A DNA stretch of 64,000 nucleotides from Wolinella succinogenes DSM 1740 (GCF_000196135.1 NC_005090.1:1312001-1376000); one strand, 5' to 3'; positions 52,036 through 61,268 are shown, counted from the stretch's first letter. Translations and numbers: made by a program. Notes: a model not told the origin generated them from the letters alone.

Positions 52036-54150
52036 TTAAAAGTTATATCGTGCGCCAAGATAGAAGAAGAGCCCAGGGTCTCCTCCAAGAATCGTTGGCA
52101 CTTTTCGATCAAGCAGATTGTCAATTCCGCCAAAAATCTCTCCCCCTTTGACAAAAGAGGGGGAATAGCTCGCCTTGAGCCCCACTAGCGTAAAGCTTCC
52201 CACTTTTTCCTCTTCGGAAATGTATTGTTCACCGATGGTTCGGCTCATGAGCCTGAAACTCCAAGCCTCTAAAGGCGTCCACTCGATAGAAAGATTGGTT
52301 AGAGTTTTTGGCACATTCATGAGCTTGATATCTTCAGCCTTATTCATCGCATCGATATAGCTAAATGCTCCCTCGATCCACCAATCCTCATGGAGCATGA
52401 TTCCAAGCGAATTCTCCACCCCTTTGATCTCAGCTTCGCTCACGTTCCTAAAGGTGTTGTAGGCGATACCACTCACCGCACCGACCTCTTGCACCTGCTC
52501 GATTTTGTTGTCCACTTTGGTCTTGAAGATTCCAAGATCATACTTCCATCGCTCTCCTCGTGTCGTGATTCCTGCTTCAAAGGTGTCACTGCTCTCGGCT
52601 TTAAGCGTGCTGGCGGTTGTTTTGTCCAGCGTAAGTACCTCAGAGCCTAACATTGCGCGCCCTTGGGGATTGATTTGATTCACATAGAGCACCCTATCAT
52701 CGGGCGCTTTAAAGCCTTGGGCGTAGTTAAAGCGGAGCTTGGTTTTATCGCTCAAAGAGTAGATTAATCCACCTTGGAATGAGGTCTGATTCTCCCCAAT
52801 GGAGGTGCGATCATAACGCGCGCCATAGACGAGATTAAGATCTGGGGTGAGTCGCCATTCATGTTGCGCGTAGGCTGATTTGTAGTTACGATCATTAACG
52901 TTATAGGCGGTCGATTCGACATCATTGGTGCGATACTCCGCTCCTGTGGTGAGGGTATGCTCTGGACTAGGATTCCATGTCGCCATCAACTCATGACTCC
53001 ACTGCTCCATCGTGGTGATGTTGGTGGAGTTTGCCGAGGCAGCAGAGCTCGCATAACCCAAGTCTGCGTAGATAAGAGAGTAGATGTTGCGATATTTTTT
53101 ATATTTGGTGTAATCCGCGGTGTATCGAAGGTCTAGCTCTCTAGCCACCTCCCAATCCAAAATCGCCGCCACATCAAAGCGTTCATTGTCATCTCTCCAC
53201 TCAGCAGGAGTGTTAAAGACCATGATTTTATTGGCGCCGTTGTAGTAGTTGCTTGGGTAGTTAGCGGCGATATAACGGCTGTGTCGATCCTCTTTCATGT
53301 AGTTGGCTTCGATTCGGAGCGAAGCATTCTCGGCGAGCCTTTGACGAATCGCGCCCCCTGCAGTGAAGACCTCCGCATCATCTCGATAATCCACCTCAGC
53401 TCCATACGAATCTTTCACATTGTTTCGTATGGGAGCAAAGACACCCCCCGTGGTGGCAGAGGGCTTGCGATCAATTCCTGCCTGCCTCACAAGCACATTC
53501 GCCACCTCTTGCTCGGCGTAGGGATTACGATCAAGTGCGTTCGCATAGGCCCTAAAAGAGGTTCGCTCATCTCCACCATAGAGTTGAAGATCAAAAAGAG
53601 ATTTTGACCCCTTCCCGTGCGAATTGGTGCCCCCACTCACTTCGATTCTTCCGCCTAGCCCCTCTTGAGGGCGCTTGGTGATGATATTCACCACTCCCCC
53701 TAAAGCATCAGAGCCATAAAGCACGCTAGAGGGTCCTTTGATGATCTCGATGCGCTCAATGATTCCTGCAGGGATTCTCTCTAATTCGTAGGTGTTGCTA
53801 AACTCCCCTTTGATTCGGCGGCCATCGAGCAAAAAGAGAGCGTTGTCTTGCGATAAACCGCGCATAACCATCCCCCTGCCATCGGGTGAAACATAGACTC
53901 CAGCGCTATTTTCAAGCGCCTCCCTAAGCGTGCTCGCCCCAAGCTTCTCAATCTCTTCTTGCGTGATGATGAGCGAAGCCATAGGGGTCTCCTCGACCCA
54001 TCTCTCTTGTTTGGTGGCGGTGGTCACCTTGATGGGCTCTAGTTTTTCGATCACCCCCTCTTCGCTTGCCCCCAAAGACGAGGCCACAAATGCTGGCAAA
54101 GCGATAGCCAAAATGCCCCTTCCCCTTGTGCGACTTCCAACTTTTTGCAC
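52036..54150 (-). CDS. TonB-dependent outer-membrane receptor 3 (FepA/CirA-like)
   Basis: The 704-aa receptor has a signal peptide (about residues 1-28) and a TonB-box-like EPIKVTTA near residue 38. The plug reads TLREALENSAGVYVSPDGRGMVMRG in part and VLYGSDALGGVVNIITKRP. The barrel closes with FFYLGARYNF. It has no STN domain, so it is not itself a transducer. The plug is of the CirA/FepA catecholate branch; ligand uncertain. A Fur-like element lies upstream (54171-54190). It is followed by the Spy-like gene and fecIR, so it may share regulation with them. Confidence 0.9.
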   Translation of the reverse strand: MQKVGSRTRGRGILAIALPAFVASSLGASEEGVIEKLEPIKVTTATKQERWVEETPMASLIITQEEIEKLGASTLREALENSAGVYVSPDGRGMVMRGLSQDNALFLLDGRRIKGEFSNTYELERIPAGIIERIEIIKGPSSVLYGSDALGGVVNIITKRPQEGLGGRIEVSGGTNSHGKGSKSLFDLQLYGGDERTSFRAYANALDRNPYAEQEVANVLVRQAGIDRKPSATTGGVFAPIRNNVKDSYGAEVDYRDDAEVFTAGGAIRQRLAENASLRIEANYMKEDRHSRYIAANYPSNYYNGANKIMVFNTPAEWRDDNERFDVAAILDWEVARELDLRYTADYTKYKKYRNIYSLIYADLGYASSAASANSTNITTMEQWSHELMATWNPSPEHTLTTGAEYRTNDVESTAYNVNDRNYKSAYAQHEWRLTPDLNLVYGARYDRTSIGENQTSFQGGLIYSLSDKTKLRFNYAQGFKAPDDRVLYVNQINPQGRAMLGSEVLTLDKTTASTLKAESSDTFEAGITTRGERWKYDLGIFKTKVDNKIEQVQEVGAVSGIAYNTFRNVSEAEIKGVENSLGIMLHEDWWIEGAFSYIDAMNKAEDIKLMNVPKTLTNLSIEWTPLEAWSFRLMSRTIGEQYISEEEKVGSFTLVGLKASYSPSFVKGGEIFGGIDNLLDRKVPTILGGDPGLFFYLGARYNF

Positions 54151-54170
54151 AGAATCTCTCCTTACTGTTT

Positions 54171-54190
54171 TATAATGAGAATGAATTCTA
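54171..54190 (-). promoter_or_regulatory. Fur-box-like element upstream of receptor 3
   Basis: TATAATGAGAATGAATTCTA contains two hexamers close to GATAAT (TATAAT, GAGAAT) and lies 21 bases before the receptor start. A second inverted repeat, AATTCT/AGAATT (54226-54245), follows in the tonB-receptor gap. Confidence 0.6.
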
Positions 54191-54256
54191 TTACTAAATA
54201 ATAAGGAGTAACTTAAAGATTAAAAAATTCTAAATAATAAGAATTAGTAATATTAC

Positions 54257-54988
54257 CTAGAGTAACTCATACGCGATAGGGACTTGGATTTTGATTCGCC
54301 GATTAGGCGAAGGAAAGTCTGCTGAAGCCTTTTTGAGCACTTCCATAGCGTGACCATCTAAAAGCGTATAGCCTGATCCCCTCACCACTTTCACCCACGA
54401 GAGCTCTCCATTATCCTTGAGCCCAAACTCAAGCACCACTTCACCCTCCATCTTCATTCGGATGGCTTGACGCGGATAGCTTTTGTGCTTAAGAATCGCC
54501 GCATAAATCCTCTCCAAAAGCGCCCTATCTGTTTCCATTGTGGCCGTCGCTTCCCCCTGGGGGAGGATAGAGCTTGGAGCAGGGGCACTCGAGGTTGCAA
54601 CATTCACCTCTTGGGGATGGCTCTCCGCCACAGCAGGGCTCTCCTCTAAAATGGGCTCCTCCTTGGGAACAGGCACAGGAGTCTGCTTGACCACGGGCTT
54701 GGGTTTAGGCTTTGGAAGCTCTTTTTTCACCTCCTTGGGAGGGGGTGGAGGAGGGGTCTCTTTCACAGGCTCAGGCGGAGGAGGAGTCTCTTGTTTGGGC
54801 GCAGATTCAATCTTTGCCAAAGAGAGCGTGATGGTCTGACCTGGAGCTTGGAGTTTGAGTGTCTCCTCAGGAAAAAAGAGGATTCCCGAAATGAGTGCAG
54901 AGTGGATGAGGCAAGAGGCCCAAAGCCCCATCCAAAACCTAGAAGGAGGATTAGGATTGCTGTTTGGCGACGATTTGGAGGTTTTCAT
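54257..54988 (-). CDS. tonB: TonB energy-transducing protein
   Basis: The 243-aa periplasm-spanning protein has an N-terminal membrane anchor with the Ser/His face (WASCLIHSALISGILFF, residues ~23-39), a long Pro-Lys/Pro-Glu-rich rod (about residues 65-120), and a C-terminal TonB domain with YPRQAIRMKMEGEVVLEFGL and LLDGHAMEVLKKAS. It couples the proton motive force via ExbBD to the three receptors downstream. It overlaps exbD by 38 bases. Confidence 0.93.
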   Translation of the reverse strand: MKTSKSSPNSNPNPPSRFWMGLWASCLIHSALISGILFFPEETLKLQAPGQTITLSLAKIESAPKQETPPPPEPVKETPPPPPPKEVKKELPKPKPKPVVKQTPVPVPKEEPILEESPAVAESHPQEVNVATSSAPAPSSILPQGEATATMETDRALLERIYAAILKHKSYPRQAIRMKMEGEVVLEFGLKDNGELSWVKVVRGSGYTLLDGHAMEVLKKASADFPSPNRRIKIQVPIAYELL

Positions 54989-55334
54989 GTCCCTTAGCCT
55001 TTAGTATATCCACGACTTGGATGAAGATATCAAACTTGCTCTCCTTGTCGCTTTTCAAAACCACAGGAAAATCCTTGGTCAAAGGGGCGAGCTTGGCGCG
55101 AAGCTCATCAAGCGTCACCTTGGTCTCGTCCACAAAAAGTTCATTATCCGCATTGATCACAATCTCAAGCTTCCGATCAAATGGCTTTGTCTCGGCCGAT
55201 GAAGCCTCAGGCAGATCAACTTTGATCTTCCCTTGTGCAATAAAAGTGGAGATCGTCAAAACAATCGCCAAAAGCACCAGCATCACATCGATAAAGGGGA
55301 CAATATTGAGCCCTTCAGGTCGCTTAAGCCGCAT
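54951..55334 (-). CDS. exbD: ExbD, TonB system subunit
   Basis: The 127-aa inner-membrane protein begins MRLKRPEGLNIVPFIDVMLV, whose Asp in the single transmembrane helix is the conserved proton-pathway residue. A periplasmic domain (ELFVDETKVTLDELRAKLAP) follows. ATG 55334 lies 8 bases after GGAAGAG and overlaps the exbB end by 11 bases; an in-frame ATG at 55367 gives an unlikely hydrophilic extension. Confidence 0.92.
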   Translation of the reverse strand: MRLKRPEGLNIVPFIDVMLVLLAIVLTISTFIAQGKIKVDLPEASSAETKPFDRKLEIVINADNELFVDETKVTLDELRAKLAPLTKDFPVVLKSDKESKFDIFIQVVDILKAKGHENLQIVAKQQS

Positions 55335-55752
55335 GATCGAGGCTCTTCCATGCGGCGATATGAACATCCACTTTGCGCAGACACGCCGTGTAGACGATCA
55401 GCGTAGGAATCGCCACCAAAAGCCCAAGTGCAGTCGCTTTGAGCGCCAAAGAGAGTCCGATGAGCACCGCATTAGTGTCAATTCCTGCGCCACTACCCAT
55501 GTCATAAAAGGTGACCATGATTCCAATCACAGTGCCAAGCAGGCCAATATAGGGAGCGTTTGAGCCGATAATGGAAAGAATCGTAAGATTCTGTGTCAAG
55601 TCATTTTCGAGCTGATTCACATCTTTATACCGATCAACTTTGATGTTTTTGTAATAGAGGAATCGCTCAATCGCGTATGCTAGCGCCAAAAGGCTCATGA
55701 AGCCCAAAATACCGAAAATCGCGTGATCCATGTAAGCTTTAATCAAGTGCAT
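55324..55752 (-). CDS. exbB: ExbB, TonB system proton-channel subunit
   Basis: The 142-aa MotA/TolQ/ExbB protein has three transmembrane helices (AIFGILGFMSLLALAYAIE; YIGLLGTVIGIMVTFYDM; ALKATALGLLVAIPTLIVYT). The conserved Thr/Gly features are ANPY-like GSNAPYIGLLGTV and GLSLALKATALGL. ATG 55752 follows AAAGG; the upstream in-frame ATG 55803 gives a hydrophilic lead with no ribosome-binding site. It is first in exbB-exbD-tonB and is short, as in Helicobacter-type ExbB. Confidence 0.9.
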   Translation of the reverse strand: MHLIKAYMDHAIFGILGFMSLLALAYAIERFLYYKNIKVDRYKDVNQLENDLTQNLTILSIIGSNAPYIGLLGTVIGIMVTFYDMGSGAGIDTNAVLIGLSLALKATALGLLVAIPTLIVYTACLRKVDVHIAAWKSLDHAA

Positions 55753-55809
55753 TGAGAGACCTTTGGGGGAGTTTAGTTTCGACCTTTGGGCGGATAGTAG
55801 CACAAAGCG

Positions 55810-55847
55810 GATTATATTTCAATAATCGTTCCTAAAATCGTTCCTAA
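55810..55847. promoter_or_regulatory. Fur-like inverted repeat plus tandem 12-bp repeat between exbB and dmsA
   Basis: GATTAT-ATTTCA-ATAATC (55810-55827) is a perfect inverted repeat resembling a Fur site for exbB. It runs into AATCGTTCCTAA repeated twice head to tail (55824-55835 and 55836-55847). The tandem repeat has the look of a response-regulator binding site and may serve the dms operon on the other strand. Confidence 0.5.
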
Positions 55848-55961
55848 ACGCTCTTCTTCAGCGGATTTCATCACTGATAATGCACGACATTTTTTCCCCA
55901 TTTTTTCCCAATACAATCCTCTCTGAACACCATCGATTCATCGATCACTCAAGGAGCGAAT

Positions 55962-58364
55962 ATGCATCTTATCAATCGACGACAATTCTTACAATGGAGC
56001 GGGGCACTAGGCGGGGGTATCGCCGCTGGAGCACTCCTTCCCCTCCCCTCGCTTGCCCAAAAAGAGTCACTCTCCAAGGGGGAAAACGAGGAGATGAAGT
56101 GGGCAGGATGCGCCATCAACTGCGGAAGCAAATGTCCTTTACGCGTCTTTGTCAAAGAGGGGAAAATCACGCGAATCGAGACAGACAACACCCAAGAAGA
56201 TGAGTTTGGAGCTCACCAAGTGCGAGCCTGCGTGAGAGGTAGATCGAGCCGATTCAAAGTTTACAACCCCAATCGACTTCTCTACCCCCTCAAACGCGTT
56301 GGCAAGCGGGGCGAGGGCAAATTTGTCCGAATCAGCTGGGAAGAGGCGATAGAGACGATCGCTCAAAAACTCCTTCAGGTGAAGGAGAAATATGGCAACG
56401 AGGCAATCTATGTCAACTACGCCACAGGCACCACGGGAGGCATCATGTCTCGCTGCACCAAGGGACCTTGGGCGAGACTCCTAGCGCAATTTGGCGGTCA
56501 TCTCAACTACTACAACTCCTACTCTACCGCCCAAATCACGGATGGACTCAAACACTTCTATGGCACAAGCGCGGGGAGTGATATCGCCAACATCGCCCAC
56601 TCCAAGCTGGTAGTGATGTTTGGCAACAATCCCGTGGAGACCCGTATGAGTGGGGGCGGAACAGGCTACTCCTACAAAGAGGCACTCCAAAAAAGTGGCG
56701 CTAAAATCATCCATTTCGATCCTCGCTATTCTGATAGCATGGTTGGGGCATGCGATGAGTGGATTCCCATTGCACCAGGCACTGATGCGGCACTCATCGC
56801 GGCAATGGCGTATGTGATGATCAATGAAGACCTTCATGACAAGGCTTTTTTAGATCGATACTGCGTGGGATTCTCTCGCGAAACCCTGCCCGATTCCGCC
56901 CCAGAAAATAGCTCATACGAGGATTATGTGATGGGAAGAGGAGAGGATCAAACGCCCAAAACTCCCGAATGGGCAGAGAGAATCACCAAGATTCCCGCTC
57001 AGACGATTCGACGCTTGGCCAAAGAGATTGCCACCACCAAACCCTGCTTCATCGCCCAAGGATGGGGTGCTCAACGACAATTCAATGGGGAACAGAGCAG
57101 CCGTGCCATCGCCACGCTAGCGGCCATGACGGGCAATATTGGCATGCTAGGAGGCAACAATGGAGCTAGAGAGACCTCCACTCTCTCCATTGATCCTGCG
57201 TGGCTCCCCTCCAAAAACCCCATTAAAGATTCAATCTCCTGCTTCCTTTGGACGGATGCGATTTTGCACGGCGAAGAGATGACGGATATCAAAGATGGCG
57301 TGCGCGGCACTCAAAAGCTCAAAAGCTCGATTAAATTTCTTTGGAATACGGGCGGAAACTGCCTCATCAACCAGCACAGCGACAGCAATCGCACGGCCAA
57401 GATTCTCGAAGATGAGACGCTATGCGAGATGATCGTAGATATCAACATCGTCCGAACTCCAAGCAATCGATACGCCGACATCATCCTCCCTGATGCAACC
57501 CATCTTGAACAAGAAGATTTCATTCGTGCTAGCGCAGGCTACTCCAGCGACCGCCCCTATGTCATCTACTGCCAAAAAGCGATCGAACCTTTGGGTGAGT
57601 GCAAGGGTGTCTATGAGATGTGCACTCTTTTGGCTGAGCGGCTAGGAGGAGAGTCTTTTAAAGCAGAATTCACCGAGGGACGCACCCAAGTGGAGTGGCT
57701 GGAGCATCTATGGAATCAGACACGCGCGAAAAAACCTGAGCTTCCAAGCTTTGAGGAGATGCGCCAGAGAGGACTCTACAAAGCCCCGCGCGCGAAAAAA
57801 CCCAAGGTGATGTTTGAGGGGTTTGTGCAAAATCCTGAGGCCAATCCGCTCAAAACCCCCTCAGGCAAAATCGAAATCTATAGCGAAGAGCTTGCTCAAA
57901 AGGCAGCAACTTGGATTCTGCCCGAAGGAGCAAAGATCACTCCGCTTCCTGAGTTCATCAACACCAAAGAGGGGCCTTTGGATCCGGCCAGAGAGCAGTT
58001 TCCTCTGCAATTTTTTGGCTATCACTACAAGGGCACGACTCACTCTAGCTTTTGGGAGAGTGCGCCTATTCGAGAAATCAACCCCCATGAGGCATGGATT
58101 AATCCCATGGATGCCAAAGCTAGAGGAATCAAAACGGGCGATAGAGTGCTTGTATTCAATCGCTTTGGCAAGATCATCGTCACCGCCAAAGTCACCCCCA
58201 AGATCATGCCGGGAGTCTCCGTCTGCCACCAAGGCGGCTGGTACAAGCCCAAAAACGGAATCGACGAGGGGGGATGCATCAACACTCTCACCACGCTTGA
58301 GCCAAGCCCTATCGCCAAAGGGAATCCTCAACACTCGATTTTGGTACAGATTCGTAAAGTGTAA
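55962..58364 (+). CDS. dmsA: DMSO-reductase-type molybdoenzyme, catalytic subunit DmsA
   Basis: The 800-aa periplasmic bis-MGD enzyme has a Tat signal (NRRQFLQWSGALGGGI, cleaved after about residue 33). The N-terminal [4Fe-4S] site reads CAINCGSKCPLRVFV with the fourth Cys in HQVRACVRGRSS. YNSYSTAQITDGL follows, whose Ser aligns with the Mo-coordinating Ser of DmsA, and then KLVVMFGNNPVETRMSGGG. A C-terminal molydop-binding domain (EAWINPMDAKARGIKTGDRV) completes the enzyme. The substrate may be DMSO, another S-oxide or an N-oxide. It is followed by the DmsB, DmsC and chaperone genes. AAGGAG precedes ATG 55962. Confidence 0.9.
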   Translation: MHLINRRQFLQWSGALGGGIAAGALLPLPSLAQKESLSKGENEEMKWAGCAINCGSKCPLRVFVKEGKITRIETDNTQEDEFGAHQVRACVRGRSSRFKVYNPNRLLYPLKRVGKRGEGKFVRISWEEAIETIAQKLLQVKEKYGNEAIYVNYATGTTGGIMSRCTKGPWARLLAQFGGHLNYYNSYSTAQITDGLKHFYGTSAGSDIANIAHSKLVVMFGNNPVETRMSGGGTGYSYKEALQKSGAKIIHFDPRYSDSMVGACDEWIPIAPGTDAALIAAMAYVMINEDLHDKAFLDRYCVGFSRETLPDSAPENSSYEDYVMGRGEDQTPKTPEWAERITKIPAQTIRRLAKEIATTKPCFIAQGWGAQRQFNGEQSSRAIATLAAMTGNIGMLGGNNGARETSTLSIDPAWLPSKNPIKDSISCFLWTDAILHGEEMTDIKDGVRGTQKLKSSIKFLWNTGGNCLINQHSDSNRTAKILEDETLCEMIVDINIVRTPSNRYADIILPDATHLEQEDFIRASAGYSSDRPYVIYCQKAIEPLGECKGVYEMCTLLAERLGGESFKAEFTEGRTQVEWLEHLWNQTRAKKPELPSFEEMRQRGLYKAPRAKKPKVMFEGFVQNPEANPLKTPSGKIEIYSEELAQKAATWILPEGAKITPLPEFINTKEGPLDPAREQFPLQFFGYHYKGTTHSSFWESAPIREINPHEAWINPMDAKARGIKTGDRVLVFNRFGKIIVTAKVTPKIMPGVSVCHQGGWYKPKNGIDEGGCINTLTTLEPSPIAKGNPQHSILVQIRKV

Positions 58365-58381
58365 GTGAAAAAGGAATCATC

Positions 58382-59035
58382 ATGGAAAAAAATCAACAAT
58401 TTGGATTCTATCTCGACCAGACAAGATGCGTGGGCTGTCGAACCTGTCAAATGGCTTGCAAGGATGGCAAAGATTCTCCACTGGGAGTGAATTTTAGACG
58501 CGTAGTGGAGTTCGAGGGAGGCGCTTGGCTCACCGAAAATCCAGACACCCCCACACCCGTGGGTGTCTTCGCCTACTACACCTCCATAGCGTGCAATCAT
58601 TGCGACGATCCCGCCTGTATCAAAGCCTGCCCAACGGGCGCGATGCACAAAGGGCTATATGGAATTGTCGAGGTGAATCAAAGTCGCTGTATCGGCTGTA
58701 AAGCCTGCGCGATGGCCTGTCCTTATGGAGCGCCCCAATTTGACTCACGCCAAGGACACATGAGCAAGTGCGATGGTTGCAAAACTCGTTTGGAGGAGAA
58801 TCTAGCCCCACTTTGCGTGGAATCATGCCCCTTTAGAGCGCTTGAGGCAGGCCCTATCACAGAGCTTAGAGCCAAGCATGGCCACGCTGCTTCCATCGCC
58901 CCCCTTCCCCCTTATGAGCGCACCCGTCCCAATCTCTGCCTCAAACCAGAGAAAAATTCCCAGCCCTCAGGTGATTCTAGAGGCATTTTCCATCTTCCAC
59001 AAAACCATTCGGAGGTGAATCATGACATTGTCTAA
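58382..59035 (+). CDS. dmsB: DmsB-type iron-sulphur electron-transfer subunit
   Basis: The 217-aa subunit carries four [4Fe-4S] clusters. The Cys motifs are CVGCRTCQMACKD, CNHCDDPACIKACPTGAM, CIGCKACAMACPYGAP and CDGCKTRLEENLAPLCVESCP. It passes electrons from DmsC to DmsA. It has no signal peptide and should be exported with DmsA. AAGGA precedes ATG 58382. The last 14 bases overlap dmsC. Confidence 0.92.
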   Translation: MEKNQQFGFYLDQTRCVGCRTCQMACKDGKDSPLGVNFRRVVEFEGGAWLTENPDTPTPVGVFAYYTSIACNHCDDPACIKACPTGAMHKGLYGIVEVNQSRCIGCKACAMACPYGAPQFDSRQGHMSKCDGCKTRLEENLAPLCVESCPFRALEAGPITELRAKHGHAASIAPLPPYERTRPNLCLKPEKNSQPSGDSRGIFHLPQNHSEVNHDIV

Positions 59036-59885
59036 TCTTATTCTAGGCGAGCTTCCGCTCGTCCTATTCACGGTGATGACCCAAGCTGTCGTGGGATTTT
59101 CGTTTGTCTATGCACTAAGCACTCGAGCCAAAACTTCCACGCTCGCTTCAAGGAAGCGCTTTGGCCTGACCTTTTTATTCCTTTTAGCTATCGCCCTGCT
59201 TCCTTCTCTTTTTCATCTTGGCGACCCCACCCATGCGCCTTACCTCTTGATGCGTCTTGGAGCGTTTGAATCAGGGGGTGCTTGGCATATCGCTTGGCTT
59301 CCTAATGAGATTCTTGGCGTGGGAGTTTTGTTTGCCCTAGGAATCTGGCTCTTTTACACAGGCACCCTGCTCGCGCTCTATCTGCTCCCTCTAGCGGGAA
59401 TCGTGACGCTCTTTTTCATGAGTGGAATCTATGGCTCCATGCAGAACACCGTGCTCACTTGGAACTTCTCCCTCACGCTTTGGCTCTTTGGATCTAGCGC
59501 CCTCTTTTTGGGTGGACTACTCTATCGAATTCTGCACGACCTGACCCACGAAGATCGTCTTGGAGCCTTCCTCTTCTCACTTATTGGCTTTGCCCTTCTC
59601 TGCCTAAGTCTTGCCTTCTACACCCTCCATGTGGGTCAGAGCCAAATTGAAGGGATAGGGAGCGCCTACACTCTTTTAGGAGAGCACTACGCCCTCTTTT
59701 TGGGTACGGGGGTGATTTTGAGTGTGCTGGCGCTGCTCCTTTGGTTTTTGAAAGATTTCTCAACGCTCCCCTTTGGTTCACCAAGGAGTATCGGAGCGAT
59801 TGCACTGCTTTTTGGATTGCTTGGAGTCTTTAGCACGCGAGTGCTCTTTTATGGCCTCATCCATACCCATCTTTGGCTTGGGTAG
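59022..59885 (+). CDS. dmsC: DmsC-type quinol-oxidising membrane anchor
   Basis: The 287-aa integral membrane protein has eight predicted transmembrane helices (for example LVLFTVMTQAVVGFSFVYAL; FGLTFLFLLAIALLPSLFHL; YALFLGTGVILSVLALLLWF). HLGDPTHAPYLLMRLGAFESG matches the conserved DmsC loop. It oxidises menaquinol and holds DmsAB to the membrane. GGAGG lies before ATG 59022. Confidence 0.9.
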   Translation: MTLSNLILGELPLVLFTVMTQAVVGFSFVYALSTRAKTSTLASRKRFGLTFLFLLAIALLPSLFHLGDPTHAPYLLMRLGAFESGGAWHIAWLPNEILGVGVLFALGIWLFYTGTLLALYLLPLAGIVTLFFMSGIYGSMQNTVLTWNFSLTLWLFGSSALFLGGLLYRILHDLTHEDRLGAFLFSLIGFALLCLSLAFYTLHVGQSQIEGIGSAYTLLGEHYALFLGTGVILSVLALLLWFLKDFSTLPFGSPRSIGAIALLFGLLGVFSTRVLFYGLIHTHLWLG

Positions 59886-59896
59886 AGGAGACACAG

Positions 59897-60547
59897 ATGG
59901 ACTATGAAGCCTTCGCCCTAGGGGCAAAAATCCTCAGTGGATTCTTCATTGAACCTCCTTCTTTGAAGCGCTTTGAACTCTTAAAACAGCAAGGCTTGCT
60001 TCAGGGGTGGTTCATCACCTCTCCCCACTTTGCCAACACCCAAGGCAAAGAGCTCTGGGAGCAATCCCTTAGATATGACGATTCTTCGGAGATAGCCGCG
60101 GATTTCACACACCTCTTTATCGCTGATGAGGAGTATCTCAAAGCCCCTCCGTACGCCTCCTACTATCTCGAATCAAGTGGCGAAACTTTCACCCAAGAAT
60201 CCGATGAATTGAGCAAGCTCTACGCCTCGCTCAATTTCACTCCAACCCTCTATCCCCACGAGCCCTGCGATCATCTCGCTAGCGAACTAGAGTTTTTAGC
60301 GCTTCTCTTGGAGCAAAATATTGCCAATCCTTCTCCAAACGCCCTGCTCCTCTCTTTTTTGGAGTATCGTCTCACCCCATGGTCCAATGAGTGCCTCGCC
60401 TATCTCCAAAAAAATGCCCTCACCCCCTTCTATCAAGGCGTGGGCTATCTCACCCAAGATCTCCTTGAGACTCTCAAAGAATCACTAGGAATCAAGGCTC
60501 AAAAACGGACAATTTATCGTTCTATCAGGGTAGAGAGTCAAGAATAG
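59897..60547 (+). CDS. TorD/DmsD-family chaperone for the molybdoenzyme
   Basis: The 216-aa all-helical cytosolic protein is of the TorD/DmsD/NarJ type. It contains ADFTHLFIADEEYLKAPPYASYYL (the Y/F-x-x-L-F and P-P-Y-x-S-x-Y/Y signature) and EPCDHLASELEFLALLL (the E-P-x-D-H-L motif). It should bind the Tat signal of DmsA and hold the enzyme until cofactor is inserted. AGAGGAG precedes ATG 59897; the ORF's earlier ATG at 59873 lies inside dmsC. Confidence 0.88.
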   Translation: MDYEAFALGAKILSGFFIEPPSLKRFELLKQQGLLQGWFITSPHFANTQGKELWEQSLRYDDSSEIAADFTHLFIADEEYLKAPPYASYYLESSGETFTQESDELSKLYASLNFTPTLYPHEPCDHLASELEFLALLLEQNIANPSPNALLLSFLEYRLTPWSNECLAYLQKNALTPFYQGVGYLTQDLLETLKESLGIKAQKRTIYRSIRVESQE

Positions 60548-60584
60548 CGTCATGATATTTTCATCCCCCCAAAGGAGGTCGCCC

Positions 60585-61268
60585 ATGGAAGCTTGGCAAG
60601 AATCGCTCAAAAACCTCACCCTACTCTATGTGGAGGATGAGGAGGGGATTCGCCGCCCGATGGTCGATACTCTCTCCTACTACCTCAAAGAGGTCTATGA
60701 AGCAGAAGATGGAGAAGCGGGGCTTGAGTGCTATTACACCCATCGACCCGACATCATCTTCACCGATCTGAAGATGCCCCACCGAGATGGACTTTGGATG
60801 GTTCGCGAGATTCGCAAACACGACAAACACACCCCCATCGCAATGATCACCGCCCATTCGGACAAAGAGTATCTCCTTAGTGCCGTGGAACTGAAAATGG
60901 AGAAGTATCTCATCAAGCCCATAGCGCTAGAGGAGCTACTCCATGTTCTAAGGCTCTGCATCGAGGATATTGAGGAGGAGCGGGGAATTGTGCTGGAGTG
61001 TGGGAGCGTTCGCTTTGATCTCAAAAATCGTCTCTTCATCAAAGAGGAGAGAGAGACTCCCCTCACCCAAAAAGAGAGTGACTTTTTAGCGCTTTTATTG
61101 CGCAAAAAGGGGCAACTCATCCCTTACGAAGAGATCGAAAGTCAGGTTTGGCGGGGGGAATTTATGAGCACGGATGCCCTAAGAACGCTCGTGAAGAATC
61201 TGCGCAAAAAGCTAGGAATCCCTTGCATCAAGAATCACTCCCTCGCGGGCTACAGTTTTGAAGGCTAA
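60585..61268 (+). CDS. OmpR-family response regulator next to the dms operon
   Basis: The 227-aa regulator has a receiver domain (residues ~10-125) with phospho-acceptor Asp61 in FTDLKMP and the conserved Lys in EKYLIKPI. A winged-helix DNA-binding domain follows (LTQKESDFLALLLRKKGQLIP, STDALRTLVKNLRKKL). ATG 60585 is preceded by AAAGGAGG. It lies 37 bases after the chaperone gene and overlaps the next gene by 11 bases, so it forms a unit with the binding protein and kinase. It probably activates dmsABC, perhaps at the tandem repeat 55824-55847. Confidence 0.88.
   Translation: MEAWQESLKNLTLLYVEDEEGIRRPMVDTLSYYLKEVYEAEDGEAGLECYYTHRPDIIFTDLKMPHRDGLWMVREIRKHDKHTPIAMITAHSDKEYLLSAVELKMEKYLIKPIALEELLHVLRLCIEDIEEERGIVLECGSVRFDLKNRLFIKEERETPLTQKESDFLALLLRKKGQLIPYEEIESQVWRGEFMSTDALRTLVKNLRKKLGIPCIKNHSLAGYSFEG

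Noticed and set aside
55962-58364. Tetrathionate, polysulfide or arsenate reductase
   Set aside because: The NSYSTAQI segment with Ser at the Mo-ligand position and the DmsC-type anchor fit DmsA; polysulfide-type enzymes carry Cys there and an NrfD anchor.
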